From: Pseudorasbora parva
Taxonomy: Eukaryota > Chordata > Actinopteri > Cypriniformes > Gobionidae
DNA: 64,000 bases
NCBI RefSeq assembly: GCF_024679245.1
Contig: NC_090196.1
Coordinates: 6,596,861 to 6,660,860, forward strand
Reading direction: 5' to 3'
Shown: piece by piece, positions 22,236 to 33,936 of the stretch
Layout of the letters: each line of letters starts with the position of its first letter
Position numbering within the stretch: position 1 is the first letter of the stretch
The notes under the pieces: model-generated
Told to the model about the DNA's origin: nothing
The model's database searches: none
What the model saw: only the letters and a program-made list of their open reading frames with translations
Translations under genes and position numbers: made by a program

Positions 22236-23094
22236 ATCATTATTAGTTTCCATTAGTTCCTCACCTGTTCTTATTTCTGTTGATTACTCTGTGTATTTAA
22301 ACCCTTAGTTTCCTCTGTTCATTGTTTTGTGTCATATTTGTGCCAAGTTTGACTCAGGAGAACGAACTCCAGAGGACGGGAGTTCTCACTTTGGTTATCT
22401 ATGTATGTATACTTTAGGCTACAATTAAACAAAAAATGTCATAAAACATAAAACTGAGCGTTTCTTTAGAGAGCCTCAAAACAAGGGCAGAAAATAGCGT
22501 ATTACTTATTCTTTATGATGTTTTTGAATGTAGCAAATGTTTTATGAGCAGTAGGATAACCATATTCATCCACACAGTCAAGCAGAGCCAAAGCACAATC
22601 AAAACAAAGATCTTCTTCTTCTTCTACAGTTCCATAGTGCAGCGTTAAGTACAAATATCATGGTAACATGGTTCTGAGACTCATTTTAAACAGACCAGTC
22701 AACATTTCCTGCTTGTTGAAAAACAGCTTTGTTCATTTTTAACTGTGTCAATACTTATTTAGACTCCATATGTGAAAAGTGGCAGAATAAGGAAAAACTA
22801 AGTTGTAAGCAAGTTTGGAAAAAGTTATGTTCCGACAATAGAGAAGAGATACAGAGGTTGCAGAGTTGTGCACAGTATAAAAATGGTATGACAGATCTGG
22901 GAGAAGAAAAGTAGGTTTGCTTAAGTATCGTTCAGGTGTTCAGATACAAATATAGAACACTGGTTGCCAAAGAAACCACACAAGACACACCAACTTGTAA
23001 TAATGAACACATTTGCACACGGCGTGCTCAAGCATACAAAAGGGTGTCTGCATTACACATGATCAGATCTTTAGAGCAATGAGAATCAAGTGTT
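22236..23094. other. LTR-like remnant and intronic DNA
   Basis: Bases 22236-22390 have LTR-like features (a TATA-like gtatttaaaccc, then tttcctctgttcattg). The remainder is unremarkable; the 61-codon frame at 22729-22914 has no motif. Confidence 0.35.
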
Positions 23095-23402
23095 TGAACT
23101 GTGTGTGAGCAGCTCTTGAAAGAGCTGAATGCACTCACTGTCGCAGTGAGGAAGCTCCTCTCTTGCTTGACTCTTTTTTGTGGGGTGAGAGTCAAGTGTT
23201 TGCACCATGCGGATCAGGCCCCATCATGGCATTGTAGGTGGGTAAAGCCAAGGCAGATGTTATCAAATGAGTCGCCTCCTCTGCTTTACCTCCTTGAGAC
23301 TCATGGCAAGGCATAAGTGGCAAAGAGTGTGTGGAGGCAATAGCTGCTAGGCATCTGTGATACGGAGAAAGAGAAACCTTTCTCTTAAATCCTCTGATCT
23401 AG
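23095..23402 (+). pseudogene. DIRS gag relic (copy C), first part
   Basis: Translation in shifting frames gives CTHCRSEEAPLLL and CGSGP, aligning with CEHCERLPLRTLRS and PRGSGPA of the gag at 11-380. It then jumps to AARHL and GEREKPFS, matching TERHLWLNPTDIKEREKPF. The middle of gag is deleted. The relic is split at 23402 by a 505-bp insertion. Confidence 0.65.
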
Positions 23403-23907
23403 TAGCCTGACAAGCAAGACCCACATCAAGATGTTTGGTCTGGAAACTCACCATTGACAGCTGAATCCGAGGGGCGGGATAAACGGTTGTCTTTCAAACT
23501 CCCTTTACACGCGATAGGATAGCGCTACAACCAACCAGAGCAACGAAGGTAAAACAGAGCTCGCTGACTGATTAAACATTCGCCGTATCCAGTCGGCTAA
23601 ACTACGAACACATATTCCCGCTCTTTGTTCTTTTCTCAGAGAAAAGCTTAACTCCAAGTCTTCCAGAGTCGCGGTCAAAGCTGATTCGAAAGACCGCCGC
23701 CGTTCGCCAGTTTCTGTGTTTACTAGAAGCACGCAAACGCAACTCGGCCGTCGTCATTATGGCCCCGCCCGCCGACTCTATACATGATGTGATTGGGCCG
23801 TCCAGATTTTGAGGAACACAGCTCAGATAGGTATTGAGAGTGTCTAGACGACACTTGCGGGCAAATTAAATTTGCTGCCGCCAGGGTGCGTCTAGATTTC
23901 TAGGCTA
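23403..23907. mobile_element. Non-autonomous DNA transposon with 9-bp target duplication
   Basis: The 505-bp element has short imperfect inverted ends (tagcctgacaag and the complement of ctagaaatctaggcta). It is flanked by ctgatctag at 23394-23402 and 23908-23916. A 9-bp duplication suggests a Mutator-like element; because the terminal T/AG is ambiguous, an 8-bp hAT duplication cannot be excluded. It has no coding capacity. It interrupts a DIRS gag relic. Confidence 0.72.
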
Positions 23908-23916
23908 CTGATCTAG

Positions 23917-24000
23917 CACTCTGGCCTCTTTGGGCTGCTGGTGAGGTGGTCATAGAGAAGATACAAAGGCCAGGTCTCAGTCAGAAGCTTCAGGATATAC
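23917..24000 (+). pseudogene. DIRS gag relic (copy C), second part
   Basis: The sequence cactctggcctctttgggct and following translates to SGLFGLL-like residues matching the SPGGLFGDAVHTVTERF block of DIRS gag. It continues the relic broken by the 505-bp insertion. Confidence 0.55.
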
Positions 24001-25248
24001 AGCTCAGGAAAAAATTAAGAGACCACTGCACAAATATCAGTTTCATTCTATAAACTACTGACAACCTTGTACGTGGTTTGATTCATGTGTCCTTCACAAA
24101 GACAAATTTATTTAGCAGAGAGGGAAGAAACATAGTTCAGTCCACATGGGCCCTCCCAACATGATCTCATAAAAAATACATGTCTATTTTTACGTCAAGT
24201 TTGGTCCTACAACACGTACATTTACTTATAGGCTAGTGACAATGCCCCCAAATTTTTGAGATACCCCTACCGGAGGTAGAACCAAACCCAACAATGTTTT
24301 TCCTCCTCTCTAAGGTCTCCCATTTATGAAATGGATTCTTGGCTAAAAATATTTTACTGCTAAGATTGTTAAATTAACAGATATTGTTATACACCCCAAA
24401 ACCAAAAAGGGACTAAAATATAGCCTGTCCGTATGGGAGTTAAGGCATATAAACTAATGCAGATCAATCACACAAGCTCTGAGAGCTTTGAAACTTGACA
24501 TGTTTGTAGTCAGGAAGTTGAGTTAACTGCTAGAAAAGACTGGATGTGAATATATTGATGTATGGAATAAATTAATAAATAGAGACATATAAACACATAC
24601 CTAAAATAACCGGACATGCACAAATTGAATATCTATACAGAATGTTTTCATTTACTTTATGGTTGCTTAGCCAGGGATTGTCATATAAACACATATGATG
24701 GCTTGTTGGAAAGGTGAGGTTGTGCTGAATCCAGCAATACCAAATATGAAAATATAGCATGACAAATCAGGGTATTCTGTTACTCAATGTATGAGGTGTC
24801 TAAAATGAATGGAAATGGAACACTAGCATAATTTAGTAGGCCTACAAAGCCCATTATCAGTGGTGAGAAGAATGTTGAGAAATTCAAATATGAGATACAT
24901 CTAATAATGAAACATTTCATATGGCACCTTGTACTATATGGAAACAAAGACTGAAATCGAAAGATAACACGTTACCATACCACAAACAGGAGACTCGAAG
25001 TCAGGATAGCAGTTTGACTTTAATGAGCCTTTTAATAGAACTATAACTTAACATCACACAATACAAATTAAATTACTGTCTTAAATCAAACAAATGGCAA
25101 TCTAACTAAACAAACACTCCACGGGGGAATGAGCCCTGTCTTCTCAGGCTGTTTTTTTTCCTAGTAGCAACCATTTGGAACATGAACTGCTTTTGGTAGC
25201 CATTCTTAGGTCAGCCCCTCATGATGTTACAACTGCAACACACCACTG
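24001..25248. other. Intronic DNA, mostly unrecognised
   Basis: Bases 24001-24060 (cagctcaggaaaaaattaag agaccactgc) resemble the end of a dispersed fish repeat. The rest is AT-rich with no exon or element termini recognised. Confidence 0.35.
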
Positions 25249-25446
25249 TCACTCATCCACATTGTCATCAGTGACAAAGTTGGTCATATTTGGACAGTCT
25301 GGGAAAGGGCAAGAGCAAAACTCTGTGCAGGTCAAGCCCACTGAAAGACACTGGCATTTGGTGGCATCATTGCAGTTTCCATCTTTACAATAGAGGTGGG
25401 TGATGTCTCTAACTTCTTTAGGTGCTGGTGCCTTCTGGAACATCAA
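25249..25446 (-). pseudogene. Cysteine-rich CXC/CRC-like tail of a transposon protein, truncated
   Basis: The minus-strand frame contains LYCKDGNCNDATKCQCLSVG followed by LTCTEFCSCPFPDCPN. The spacing C..G.C....C.C...GL.CT..C.C...C.N resembles the cysteine-rich (tesmin/TSO1-like) tails at the C-terminus of several fish transposon-encoded proteins. The rest of the protein is missing: the frame is cut where the DIRS-type element begins at 25442. It is probably the 3' end of a DNA-transposon ORF, though a host gene relic cannot be excluded. Confidence 0.5.
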
Positions 25447-26309
25447 ATCACAGCAATCCTATTGACCGGCGACAGCCTATGATGTCATCAAGGTGCGACC
25501 AGGAAGTATATAAGGGCGCCTTGCAAACATGACACCAGCATCTTCGTCTTCAGGGACTGTTTTTGTCTGAATGCTTCAAGTCAAAGGTAATCCAGATTCA
25601 TTTATTTTCTGCCTGGGATTAAGAGCATGCACAATCAAGCTCTTGTGGAGTCATTTGTTCGATTGTGTGTAATGTGAGCGAAGTTTTCAATCCGAGATCG
25701 CTCCGTTCTCGTCTAGCGCTCTTCCTGAGGGAAGAGCGTTTTTGCATCTGAGATTAGTGATGTGATCCCCGCTCACGCTGAGGCTGAGCGCGGATGCACG
25801 TCACAGTCCCTCGGATGGGGTCACCGATCGCCGCGAGGGGATGTTTCCCTCCGGCGATCTAGCGACTGACGAGACTAATCACGAATGCTCGTAGGGATGG
25901 CTGGTGAGAAGGGCAATTAATTTCTCAGCCATCCTGACTGTGTATGCTGAGCCGATGGCTGTTATGAGCGCGCTGCATGCAGGCTGCGGCCGTCATGCGG
26001 GCGCATTAAAGGAGAGATCGCTCGTTTAAATGGAATGATCGATTTCTCCCCGGCCATAAAACCGTCGGCTCAGTTGAGCTTTTCCATTCCTTCCTGATCT
26101 CCTGACTGAGATCGTGAGGGTATGGAAGAACCCATATTCAGTGTATTCACGGACATCAGCGGGTGGTAAACGCTGATGTGTGGAGGATGGGTGGATATGG
26201 GTATGTGTTCTCGCCCCGGATTGCTGTTAAGAATAATCTAGAAAGATCCGGGTAGGCGGGGACACTAAGAGCTCCAACCCTGCCATCTGAGCTTCTTTCA
26301 ACTATGTGT

Positions 26310-26425
26310 CAAGAAGTTTAGATGGAGGGGCATACACGACAGCGGGTCAGCCTGGTGCTACTTTTACGCCATGTCGGTGTTGCAAGTATACTGGGAAGAC
26401 CTGCTGAGGGATCTCAATCAGGGAA
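26310..26425 (+). pseudogene. DIRS gag fragment in the non-autonomous element
   Basis: In shifting frames the translation gives TAGQPG and then MSVLQVYWEDLLRDLNQG, matching the conserved AAGQAA and MAIVQAYQADLLRDLDSS of DIRS gag. The surrounding 25.6-27.5 kb has gag-like base composition but no further confident alignment. Confidence 0.7.
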
Positions 26426-28012
26426 AATACCCTGACCCGCTGCGCAGCTGTGCGCCATATCCGCGATAGCAGGGCCTGAGGGCCAGTGTCGCAGAAGCGC
26501 GGGTGGTGGTGTCCGAGGACCCGCACACCGCTGAGATCCGGGTCCCAGGCAGGCGGGAGGCGTCACGGTATACGGACCAGTGACGGGGCCTGAGTGCCAA
26601 CATCGCCTCTCATGCTCCCCGCGGTTAAGGGCGGGGCGCAAAGAGGCGGACTCCCACAGAAGAGGAATAGTATCACAACGCTGTTGGCGTGAATGAAATA
26701 TCCCTCCCTTAGGTGGGTGAGAATTAAAACATCTCATTTACTGCTCTTCTTCATTTTCTCCCCAGGCGCTTCTTACATCCGGCCCTGAGGGGGGCCATGA
26801 CGATGATACTCTAGACCCCGCCTGGCTGGGCTGTGAGAAGTGCACCCTCAGGCGGTTGCGCTACTAAGCATGCATACTGTGAGTAAAACTTATGCGTGGA
26901 TATCGTCGCGCAGGAGGCGAGCTGGTAAGTCCCCCTTGTGAGGGAAACATTTATTATTTATGTTGTGTGAGACTTCATGCTCCCCGCCGAGGGTTTGGGG
27001 ATCACGGTATCAATGGAGGACACCATAGGGCCCTGTAGTTCCCCTGTCCGGTGGCTAGAACGATTTTTTAGATGCCGTTATGTGGTATGTTTAGAGCTAG
27101 CTTTGCTAGGAGAGAATAGCCGCCGTTGTATGTACAGCTGTGCAAACAGTTTTTTGTCTTCTCTCTGTGTGATGAAGCAGTATTGAGGCAACCGCTCATT
27201 CTTGTAGGAATGTGCTGTTGTTTTAGGCGAGTGTGCTCTCCTAGTCAAACAGGAAGCTCTTAGCCACCCCAGGGTAAAGCGATCAAAGTTGCCCCTCATG
27301 GAATTTCATAGACGGGAGGGTGAGTTAGGCTCACGCACGAACTACAGATTTATGTCTAGCCTCGCAGGGCTTGGACGGAGTATTATTGAGGTTTTTCGCT
27401 CCCCCGAGCCGCGTATAATACTCTTATGTAGGCTGGCCCTTTCCGGGCCGCTGCATCTGTTGGCCTAGGCTTTTGCGGGATGGGGGGCAGTTCTTTCCAA
27501 AGAAGGAAAGTAATTATCACCCGAGGCCCTCGGTTTGAATATTGCAGGGAATTTTCTTTCGCATCCCTAGTCAGCCTCCTCTTACATTAGAGTCGTCCGG
27601 CCAAGGCCCGCCCCCTTCTCTGCGTTCTGGGTTTTTTATTAATGCAGGTTGGTGTGAAGCAGATGAAGCCAGCCACTGGAGGGACATGGGCTACCAGCTG
27701 GCTGTGAGCAGGCAGCTTGGGCAGTCCTGGCAGTGGACTCTGAGCAGGAGGCCTCAGCAGGCCTCCTTGCGGGTGAGTCGCGACATCGGGCCAATGTGCG
27801 CCTGGGAGGAATATCCCCGACAATGTCGGCTTCAGCAGTACCTCGTCGACAAGCAGGACCATCATGGCCTCCCTGGGGTGAGTCCCCAGGTGGTAATTGG
27901 ATGTCTAGGTCTTCGTCAGCCAAGCAGACAGCCACTGTCAGCCCGACTTGGAGCGGCCAGCAATCATCCAACCTGCCAGCGAGCATTCGTCGCTGGCATG
28001 GCTACAACCCCA

Positions 28013-28290
28013 GTTAGTAGGCCTCCCTAGGCCTCCCTGAGGGCCTGCTGGGGTGCAGCAGGCCTTGCCGGGCTTCCCTTGAGGGGGTATTCCCGTTCTT
28101 CAGGTGTTAGACGGCAGGTAGTAGGCCTCGCCAGGCCTCCCTAAGGGCCTGCTGTGGTAGCAGTAAGCCTCGTCTGCTTCCCCCAAGGGGTCGTTCCTGG
28201 GCTTCAGTCACTGGATGACAGGTAGTTGGCCTCACGGGGCCTCCCTGTTAGATCAGCCTGTAGGCCTTCTCAGGCCTCCTGAGCACTCCT
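28013..28290 (+). repeat. Imperfect tandem repeat, period about 105 bp
   Basis: Units starting gtagtaggcctccctaggcc, gtagtaggcctcgccaggcc and gtagttggcctcacggggcc begin at about 28013, 28118 and 28221; the last is partial. They lie in the non-coding interior of the DIRS-type element. Confidence 0.7.
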
Positions 28291-28849
28291 GTAATGTATG
28301 TGCTCGGTAGATCCTAGGATCGAGCAGCTGACTCCCCTCGCTAGCAAGGGTCGGAAAGCACTACGCGGAGCGCTGTTCTCCAGGATAGCCCGTCTCTGAG
28401 TTCCGGCCTGAGGCGGACACTGTCAGTTCGCAGTCCCTCAGCTTGATGCCTCTCCAGAGGCGAGTTTCCAGAGGCTCTGTTGTTAACAGACTGGGTTGGC
28501 AGACGGAAGCGTCCCGCATAGTGACGCCAGGTCAAGCCTCCCTGGTGGCATTTGGTGAAGTTCTTCCCAAATAGTGACTGGCTGGGGCGCCCTCGGGTCC
28601 CCTAGCCACATTCCCTTAAAGGAACCCCTTCTGTCGAACAGGTTGGTTCCAGGCCTTTGAGCGGCCGGGGTAGGGTACATGAAGGTGCCCCAAGGCCACG
28701 GCTCGGGCCATGACCGTAGGGAATGCTGTCACTGACAGCCTAATGTGACCAGAGGGGGAGTGGTTCAGGCATTTCAGTTGAATTTGCTTGTCCTGACAGT
28801 TGTCACTGCCAGTAGGCATGCACTCCCCTCGGCATGGCGGCGTGGGTAT

Positions 28850-28975
28850 ATCGTTCCCCATAGCGTCAGCTGACACAGCTCGAGTTCCCTTTCGAAAGGG
28901 AACGTTCCCGGTTACGACTGTAACCTTAGTTCCCTGAGAACAGGGAACGAGACGCTGCGTCACTTTTGCCATGCC
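28850..28975. repeat. DIRS-type internal complementary region
   Basis: This contains a direct copy of the start of the right terminal repeat (cgttccccatagcgtcagct), a palindrome (gttccctttcgaaagggaac), and the reverse complement of the end of the terminal repeat (28903-28972 against 29153-29221). The layout is the same as at 4523-4625. Confidence 0.85.
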
Positions 28976-29130
28976 TCGGGGCCTGCCTGCGAACAGTCCC
29001 TTCAGACGAAGAAGCTGGTGTCATGTTTGCAAGGCGCCCTTATATACTTTCTGGTCGCACCTTGATGACATCATAGGCTGTCGCCGGTCAATAGGATTGC
29101 TGTGATTTGATAGTAGCTCAGACACCGGTC

Positions 29131-29221
29131 ACGCTGAAGGCGTTCCCCATAGCGTCAGCTTACGCAGCGTCTCGTTCCCTGTTCTCAGGGAACTAAGGTT
29201 ACAGTCGTAACCGGGGACGTT
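29131..29221 (+). repeat. DIRS-type right inverted terminal repeat
   Basis: From acgctgaaggcgttcccc to gtaaccggggacgtt, this corresponds to the right end of the first DIRS element with the same order of blocks. Host DNA follows. Confidence 0.83.
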
Positions 29222-32200
29222 TACACACTATAACGTACAATATTGATGTATTGACAGCATTAAAACGTAAATTATTGACGTATTGACAGCACTAAAAATT
29301 TTAAATATTTACGTATCCGTGTAAATGTGTAGCAGCTTCTCATGCATGAACAATAAAATAGTGGAATTTCTTTTTCTTGATTCTATTTAATTGTTTTCAG
29401 TCATTTTCATTTATTAAATGCAGTTTACTCATCTACTTACTGTAATATGTATCCTATGCAGTGACAATACAATCATAAAATACACCAAAACACAACATAA
29501 ATCCACAAAAGACATCAATTTTATTTGTTTGGTGTAATCCAAATCTTTAGAATATATATTTTTGCGAGGAACAGATCCAAAATTAGCCCTTTATTTAACG
29601 ATCTTCATCTCTAAGCAGCCAGCGAGTGTAACACCAAATACCGCGCTTGCTTGACTTTAAAAATTGCACACTCAAGAAGCGTTACCACGTTTCACGGCAG
29701 AGCTATCGAATTCTCATTGGCTCTCGCCTGCTTCATCACAGACTGACACGTTTTAGTCGATGTACATTTGAAATGGGAAACGTGCGCCTTCACGGAAAGA
29801 AGCCAGATCAACATTTTCATGATTTAATAATTTAAAATCGGCTCTGTACCTCATAACTATACCACCAGAGAGAAATGGGACTGCAACACATAGTCAGCTG
29901 AACTACTTTTGGTAGAGCGCTTAACATTTTGGCAAAAAAAAAAAAACATTCTTTTTTTTTTAAATCTGAGCATTAACTCTTTCCTGGCAGCGTTTAAAAA
30001 AAAGAGTGGCCAGCCACTGCCAGGGTTTTTGACCATTTTCACAAAAATGTAATAGCCCAGAATATTTTGTTTTATGAATATCTAAGCATGTAATATATCA
30101 AAAGAAAGAGCGGACCTTCTTCTTTTAAACAAACAACAAACAAAACGTTTTATTCTAGCTTCATGTATTCCTTTTTTATCAACACTTGAATATGGGTAAG
30201 TTTCATAACAAAGCAACATTTTGAACAAAAAGCTGAGAAAATCTGTTTTTTTGTGAAAGACTGTTTCCAGATCAGATTCAGAGATGATCAAACACAGATG
30301 GAGGAGATCGAGTCCATCAACACCCCTAAAGTTTCACAGTCCTGTAGCTCGTCCTGGGTCCACATGTCATTCAGTAGTTTTGATTTATATGATGTTTAAT
30401 GTTGATGATCATGTTATTTTTCATATGCATATGATTGCATACGATTACGATCGCTTGTGTTATTGCATCTTCCTCGCGTGTGTTTTGATCAGGAGATTCA
30501 GTACTCATTCGGAAGATGCGTAATAGCCCCACTTTAACAGTTGTTACGGGCTGCGAGTGTATCGGATGTTCGTTTTCTTCTCTCTGGTTGTGCTGTCTTG
30601 CTCTCAGGTCTCTGCTGATTGGAGGAAGCAACTGTCACTCTTCATCAAGGTGCCGTCTCTGCAGCCAATCAAGTGCCGCCCTGGTGGATAAAGTCTTCCA
30701 GCGTGTCCTGATTAAGCAGTGTGTGTGTGTGTGTGTGTGTGTCAGGTGTTTCAGTTGGAGTTTGTCATTGTGAATCTTTCATTATCTTGTGTTAACTCCA
30801 CACTTGATTTTGTACCGTGAGATGTTGAGATGTTAAGAGTAATTTAGTAGCCTACTTTCTGGGGAAATAAAGAACAGGTAAGCAGGTCGCGCGATGTACA
30901 TCTTGCCCGCAGTTATCAAATGTTAAACACAACAGGTAAGAGGTGAGCGCCCTCTTTGTATTTCTTTGTTCTTATTTAGGGTAGGTTAGTTATGCATCAC
31001 TTAACCAGCTCCATATGTTCGGATTTTTCTGACCTATTAAGCTTGCTCGATAGCTCAGCTGGTACAGATTTGAACTTGCTATGTTGAAAGCTCTTATTTT
31101 TGTCACATTTTGCTTTTGTTAACACTATCGGGTACGTTTAGGGTTTAGTGTGGGTGTAAGTAAAAAAAAAAAAAGCGTAACAAAACTAAGCTTTTAGTCA
31201 CGCCCAGTGGACATTTCACTTTGAAACTGTCGTGATATGTACATATTAATATGTATTGTTACGTATTTTGAGGTTTGCAAAAACGTTGCCATAGGTAAGT
31301 TTTTCCAATGAGACCAGGCTATTTTCTTTTGTTAGGAAGGTTAGAGGGTTTTGGGGAATTTAGTTTAGGAACTATTTTTGTTTTATTCTTTTCTTTAATT
31401 TGGCACCACCACGTTCCTTTTTCCCCATTAGTTTATTGTATTTCTTCTTTATATTTCCTTAAATGCATTGTATTATAGCGCATACATACTGATTAGTGGC
31501 TTCAGCTTTAAGTATTAATAAATCAATTGGCCTTATCGACTTCCGTGTCTGGTCTTTTCTGCTGCCTGCTCCATTACAGCAATATTAACATCTAAATGTT
31601 ACGTTCTGACCCTAGACTTTTTAAAGTTCATAACAACAGTGGAAACACGGAAACATAGAAAATGTAGATTTGGCTTGGAAAGAAATAACAATAAGACCAA
31701 GCTGGTCCTTCTCATAATTGACCTATCGGTAAGCCCCTCCCCTCGATCACAGATGAGCCAATGGCAGTTGAGTATCAGTTGCACGGGGACAGAACCTTGG
31801 ACATCTTTAGGTTTCTGCCCCATAGAGAAACATTGAAAGATCCAAAGCTCTCATCGGTTTGATGGTGTTTATGCTACAAAAATGATAAAAGGCTGTCATT
31901 GAGGTACTTGTAACACTGACTCCAGGTATCCTGAGAAGATGGACAATTAAAATTAATTTTATACCATTTTCTAAACCCAAACAAGACAGAGCAGAGCATG
32001 ATTGTTCATCTGTGTTACGCAGCAGGTTCACAAAGTGTATTAATCCAATGATGTAGGCACAGTAACCTGGTTCCCTAAGGATTCAACCTTAACATGAGGC
32101 TTCTCCCGTGTGCATTATGATCTGTAAACCTTCGCTTCTTAATTATTCTCCCATCATATTTATTTTAAATTCTTTTATATATTTTTTTAAATTCCCCCCT

Positions 32201-32556
32201 CTGTGGAAATCGTGTTCGTGAGGGCACTGCAGTGCGATTGAAAAGGGCACTTTCACTTTCAAAGGGGCAGGAGCTCGAGTTTGCTACATGAGGGCTATTT
32301 CAAAATGTATTGTTAGCGGTAGCAACATGCTAACACTAGACTCTATTAGAATCAATTATGGGTCAGGTTTCCTGTCTTTACATCACATTAGAAAAGACAG
32401 AGGCAGCTTCCTGTAGACAGCAAGACAGATAACTTTGGAACAGAGCTAGTTTCTCAATTTTCTGCTGGAATTCAAAACTGGACGGACAAAACGAATCAAT
32501 GCAAACAAATGATGTTAAAACACCACAGTCATCTAGTGAAAAATATAGTTCTGTAC
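29222..32556. other. ano3 intron DNA with minor repeats
   Basis: No exon was seen. A (TG)n tract lies at 30719-30741 and poly-A/T tracts at 29934-29961. A tRNA A-box-like stretch is noted separately at 31045. Short ORFs (30284-30773) have no motif. Confidence 0.5.
31045..31067 (+). repeat. tRNA-like A-box fragment (SINE or tRNA relic)
   Basis: The stretch gctcgatagctcagctggta resembles the 5' part and A box of a tRNA. No anticodon arm or T arm follows in the expected place, so it is a fragment only. Confidence 0.3.
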
Positions 32557-32712
32557 CTCCTTCTCCAGCATTAGACCTTCTGCCCGCAGGTTCCTCTCAA
32601 ACGTGCACCTCTTCTCCACCTGAGGGCTGGATTTCTTATACACTAAGATATAGTCGATACGCTTCTTCCCATCTCTAAACATCAGTCCTGAGGGGTTGTC
32701 TAGACTGTTCCC
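32557..32712 (-). CDS. ano3: ano3 coding exon, start of dimerisation domain
   Basis: Exactly 52 codons lie between ttttcag and GAG|gtacag. The translation includes [20 protein letters not shown] and [15 protein letters not shown], the signature of the anoctamin cytoplasmic dimerisation domain. The [13 protein letters not shown] block is strongly conserved in ANO3 and ANO4, and [11 protein letters not shown] favours ANO3. Both ends are in phase 0. Confidence 0.93.
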
Positions 32713-33079
32713 CTGAAAATAATGTCTTTATGTCAGATTTCAAAATATTTTTATTAGATTTTTCAGAAATGTTAGAAATCACGTTTGAGGTAGAACCATA
32801 ATGTATGTTGCAGAAAACGGGAACGATTTGTTGCCACCAATATTTCGTACTCATAAATCAAAAAACCCATTGTTGGCCTACAAATGGCATATATATTTTG
32901 CTGATTAATCATTTAACTAATGAGTATGATGACAGCTTTATATAATAAGCATTTATAAATGGGTGCTTTTTAGGTTTCCAGAAAACGTTTCTCAAGATTT
33001 CATTCATTATCGAGCATGGGTTTGGATGAATAGAATGGTAGCAGATCAGCCTTTGCTATAAAGAAGGGAGATGTTGTAC
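32713..33079. other. ano3 intron, nothing seen
   Basis: A 367-bp intron between two coding exons, bounded by gtacaa and tttcag on the minus strand. No repeat was recognised. Confidence 0.7.
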
Positions 33080-33204
33080 CTGTGTGGAGTCTGTGCGGGC
33101 CCCCAGCTTTCCCCTGGACACCGGCTTCTGCTGGACATGGGGCCTTTCATCTGTTTTAGGTGCAAAATCCCCCACCTCCCTCTCTTCCGTATAGACATCC
33201 TGAC
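33080..33204 (-). CDS. ano3: ano3 coding exon, variable N-terminal region
   Basis: The minus-strand frame QDVYTEEREVGDFAPKTDER continues to GARTDSTQ and ends at CAG|gtacaa. Either acceptor (acag|GTCAGG ending at 33204, or gacag|ACACAG ending at 33210) keeps phase with both neighbours: two bases complete the codon begun in the 39.7-kb exon, and the 3' end is in phase 0. This part of ANO3 is poorly conserved, so the call rests on phase, splice sites and position between two recognisable exons. Confidence 0.75.
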
Positions 33205-33544
33205 CTGTGTCTGTCCAAAAGAGGGAAATTTAATTATATATTTATACACATTAATTTTAGACATTCAACATAATTAAAATCTATATTAACTTCAACTTGA
33301 ATTAGGCTTGGAAAATACTTTTAATTTAAGTGAACTTCACATAAACTCATTATAATAAATGTCATATTTACCTTTGGCCTTCATAATCAATATACAGAAA
33401 TTTTATAAAGTTATCAAACACTTTACATGTCTTAAATGCATAAATAATGCATTAAATCGAGATTGTTCCTTATTAAAGCTACAATTGTCTCTGTTAACTC
33501 TGTTCTTTGATTATCATTAATGACAGACATCATTCGTGGCTGCT
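33205..33544. other. ano3 intron, nothing seen
   Basis: AT-rich DNA just upstream (minus strand) of the 33-kb exon, with a pyrimidine tract at its acceptor. No element was recognised. Confidence 0.6.
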
Positions 33545-33845
33545 GTCACTTTAAGATCTGCTGCTGCCGAACATGACGCGGATCTGACGCGCTGCCACGC
33601 ACATCTCATTTCCTCAAAACTCTTTTAAGTTCATTTTAGACATGATTTAATATTTAAGATTGCTCTTATGAGAATGTGTTATCTATAATTGTTTGTTCAA
33701 GCGCGATAGAGAATCTGATTCTATACTGAACCGACGCTGCAGAGCAGTGTAAATGCATAATTTAGCTGTTATCACTGTAAAGCTGCTTTGAAACAATCTG
33801 TATTGTATAAAGTGCTATAGACATAAAGGTGACTTTACTTTCCTT
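33545..33845 (+). mobile_element. SINE/LINE-type retroposon fragment with ggtgactt tail
   Basis: The 3' part gtaaagctgctttgaaacaa tctgtattgtataaagtgct, ending ataaaggtgacttt, resembles the tail of a widespread fish retroposon that often ends in (TTGAC)n. The 5' boundary is uncertain. Confidence 0.5.
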
Positions 33846-33936
33846 GGTCTAGTTACTGGTCAGTTTCCTTAGTTACCAATTATGTTCCACATGCATCCTC
33901 TTGCTTTTTTATACCACAAACTTTTGAAAGGTAATG

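Larger units (their letters stand above)
25442..29221 (+). mobile_element. Non-autonomous DIRS-type element
   Basis: Bases 25442-25560 and 28992-29112 are inverted repeats of about 119 bp with only a few differences. An internal complementary region (28850-28975) and a right terminal repeat (29131-29221) are clearly related to those of the element at 1-4876. Between them there is only a gag remnant and unrecognised sequence: no YIDD, RNase H or recombinase motif in any frame. The outermost part of the left terminal repeat (about 110 bp) is missing. It looks like a deletion derivative that may have been mobilised in trans by an autonomous DIRS. Confidence 0.8.

Noticed and set aside
27542..28030. 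162-codon ORF and its minus-strand partner
   Set aside because: GC-rich interior of the non-autonomous DIRS element; no motif, no homology I recognise, and overlapping frames are equally open.
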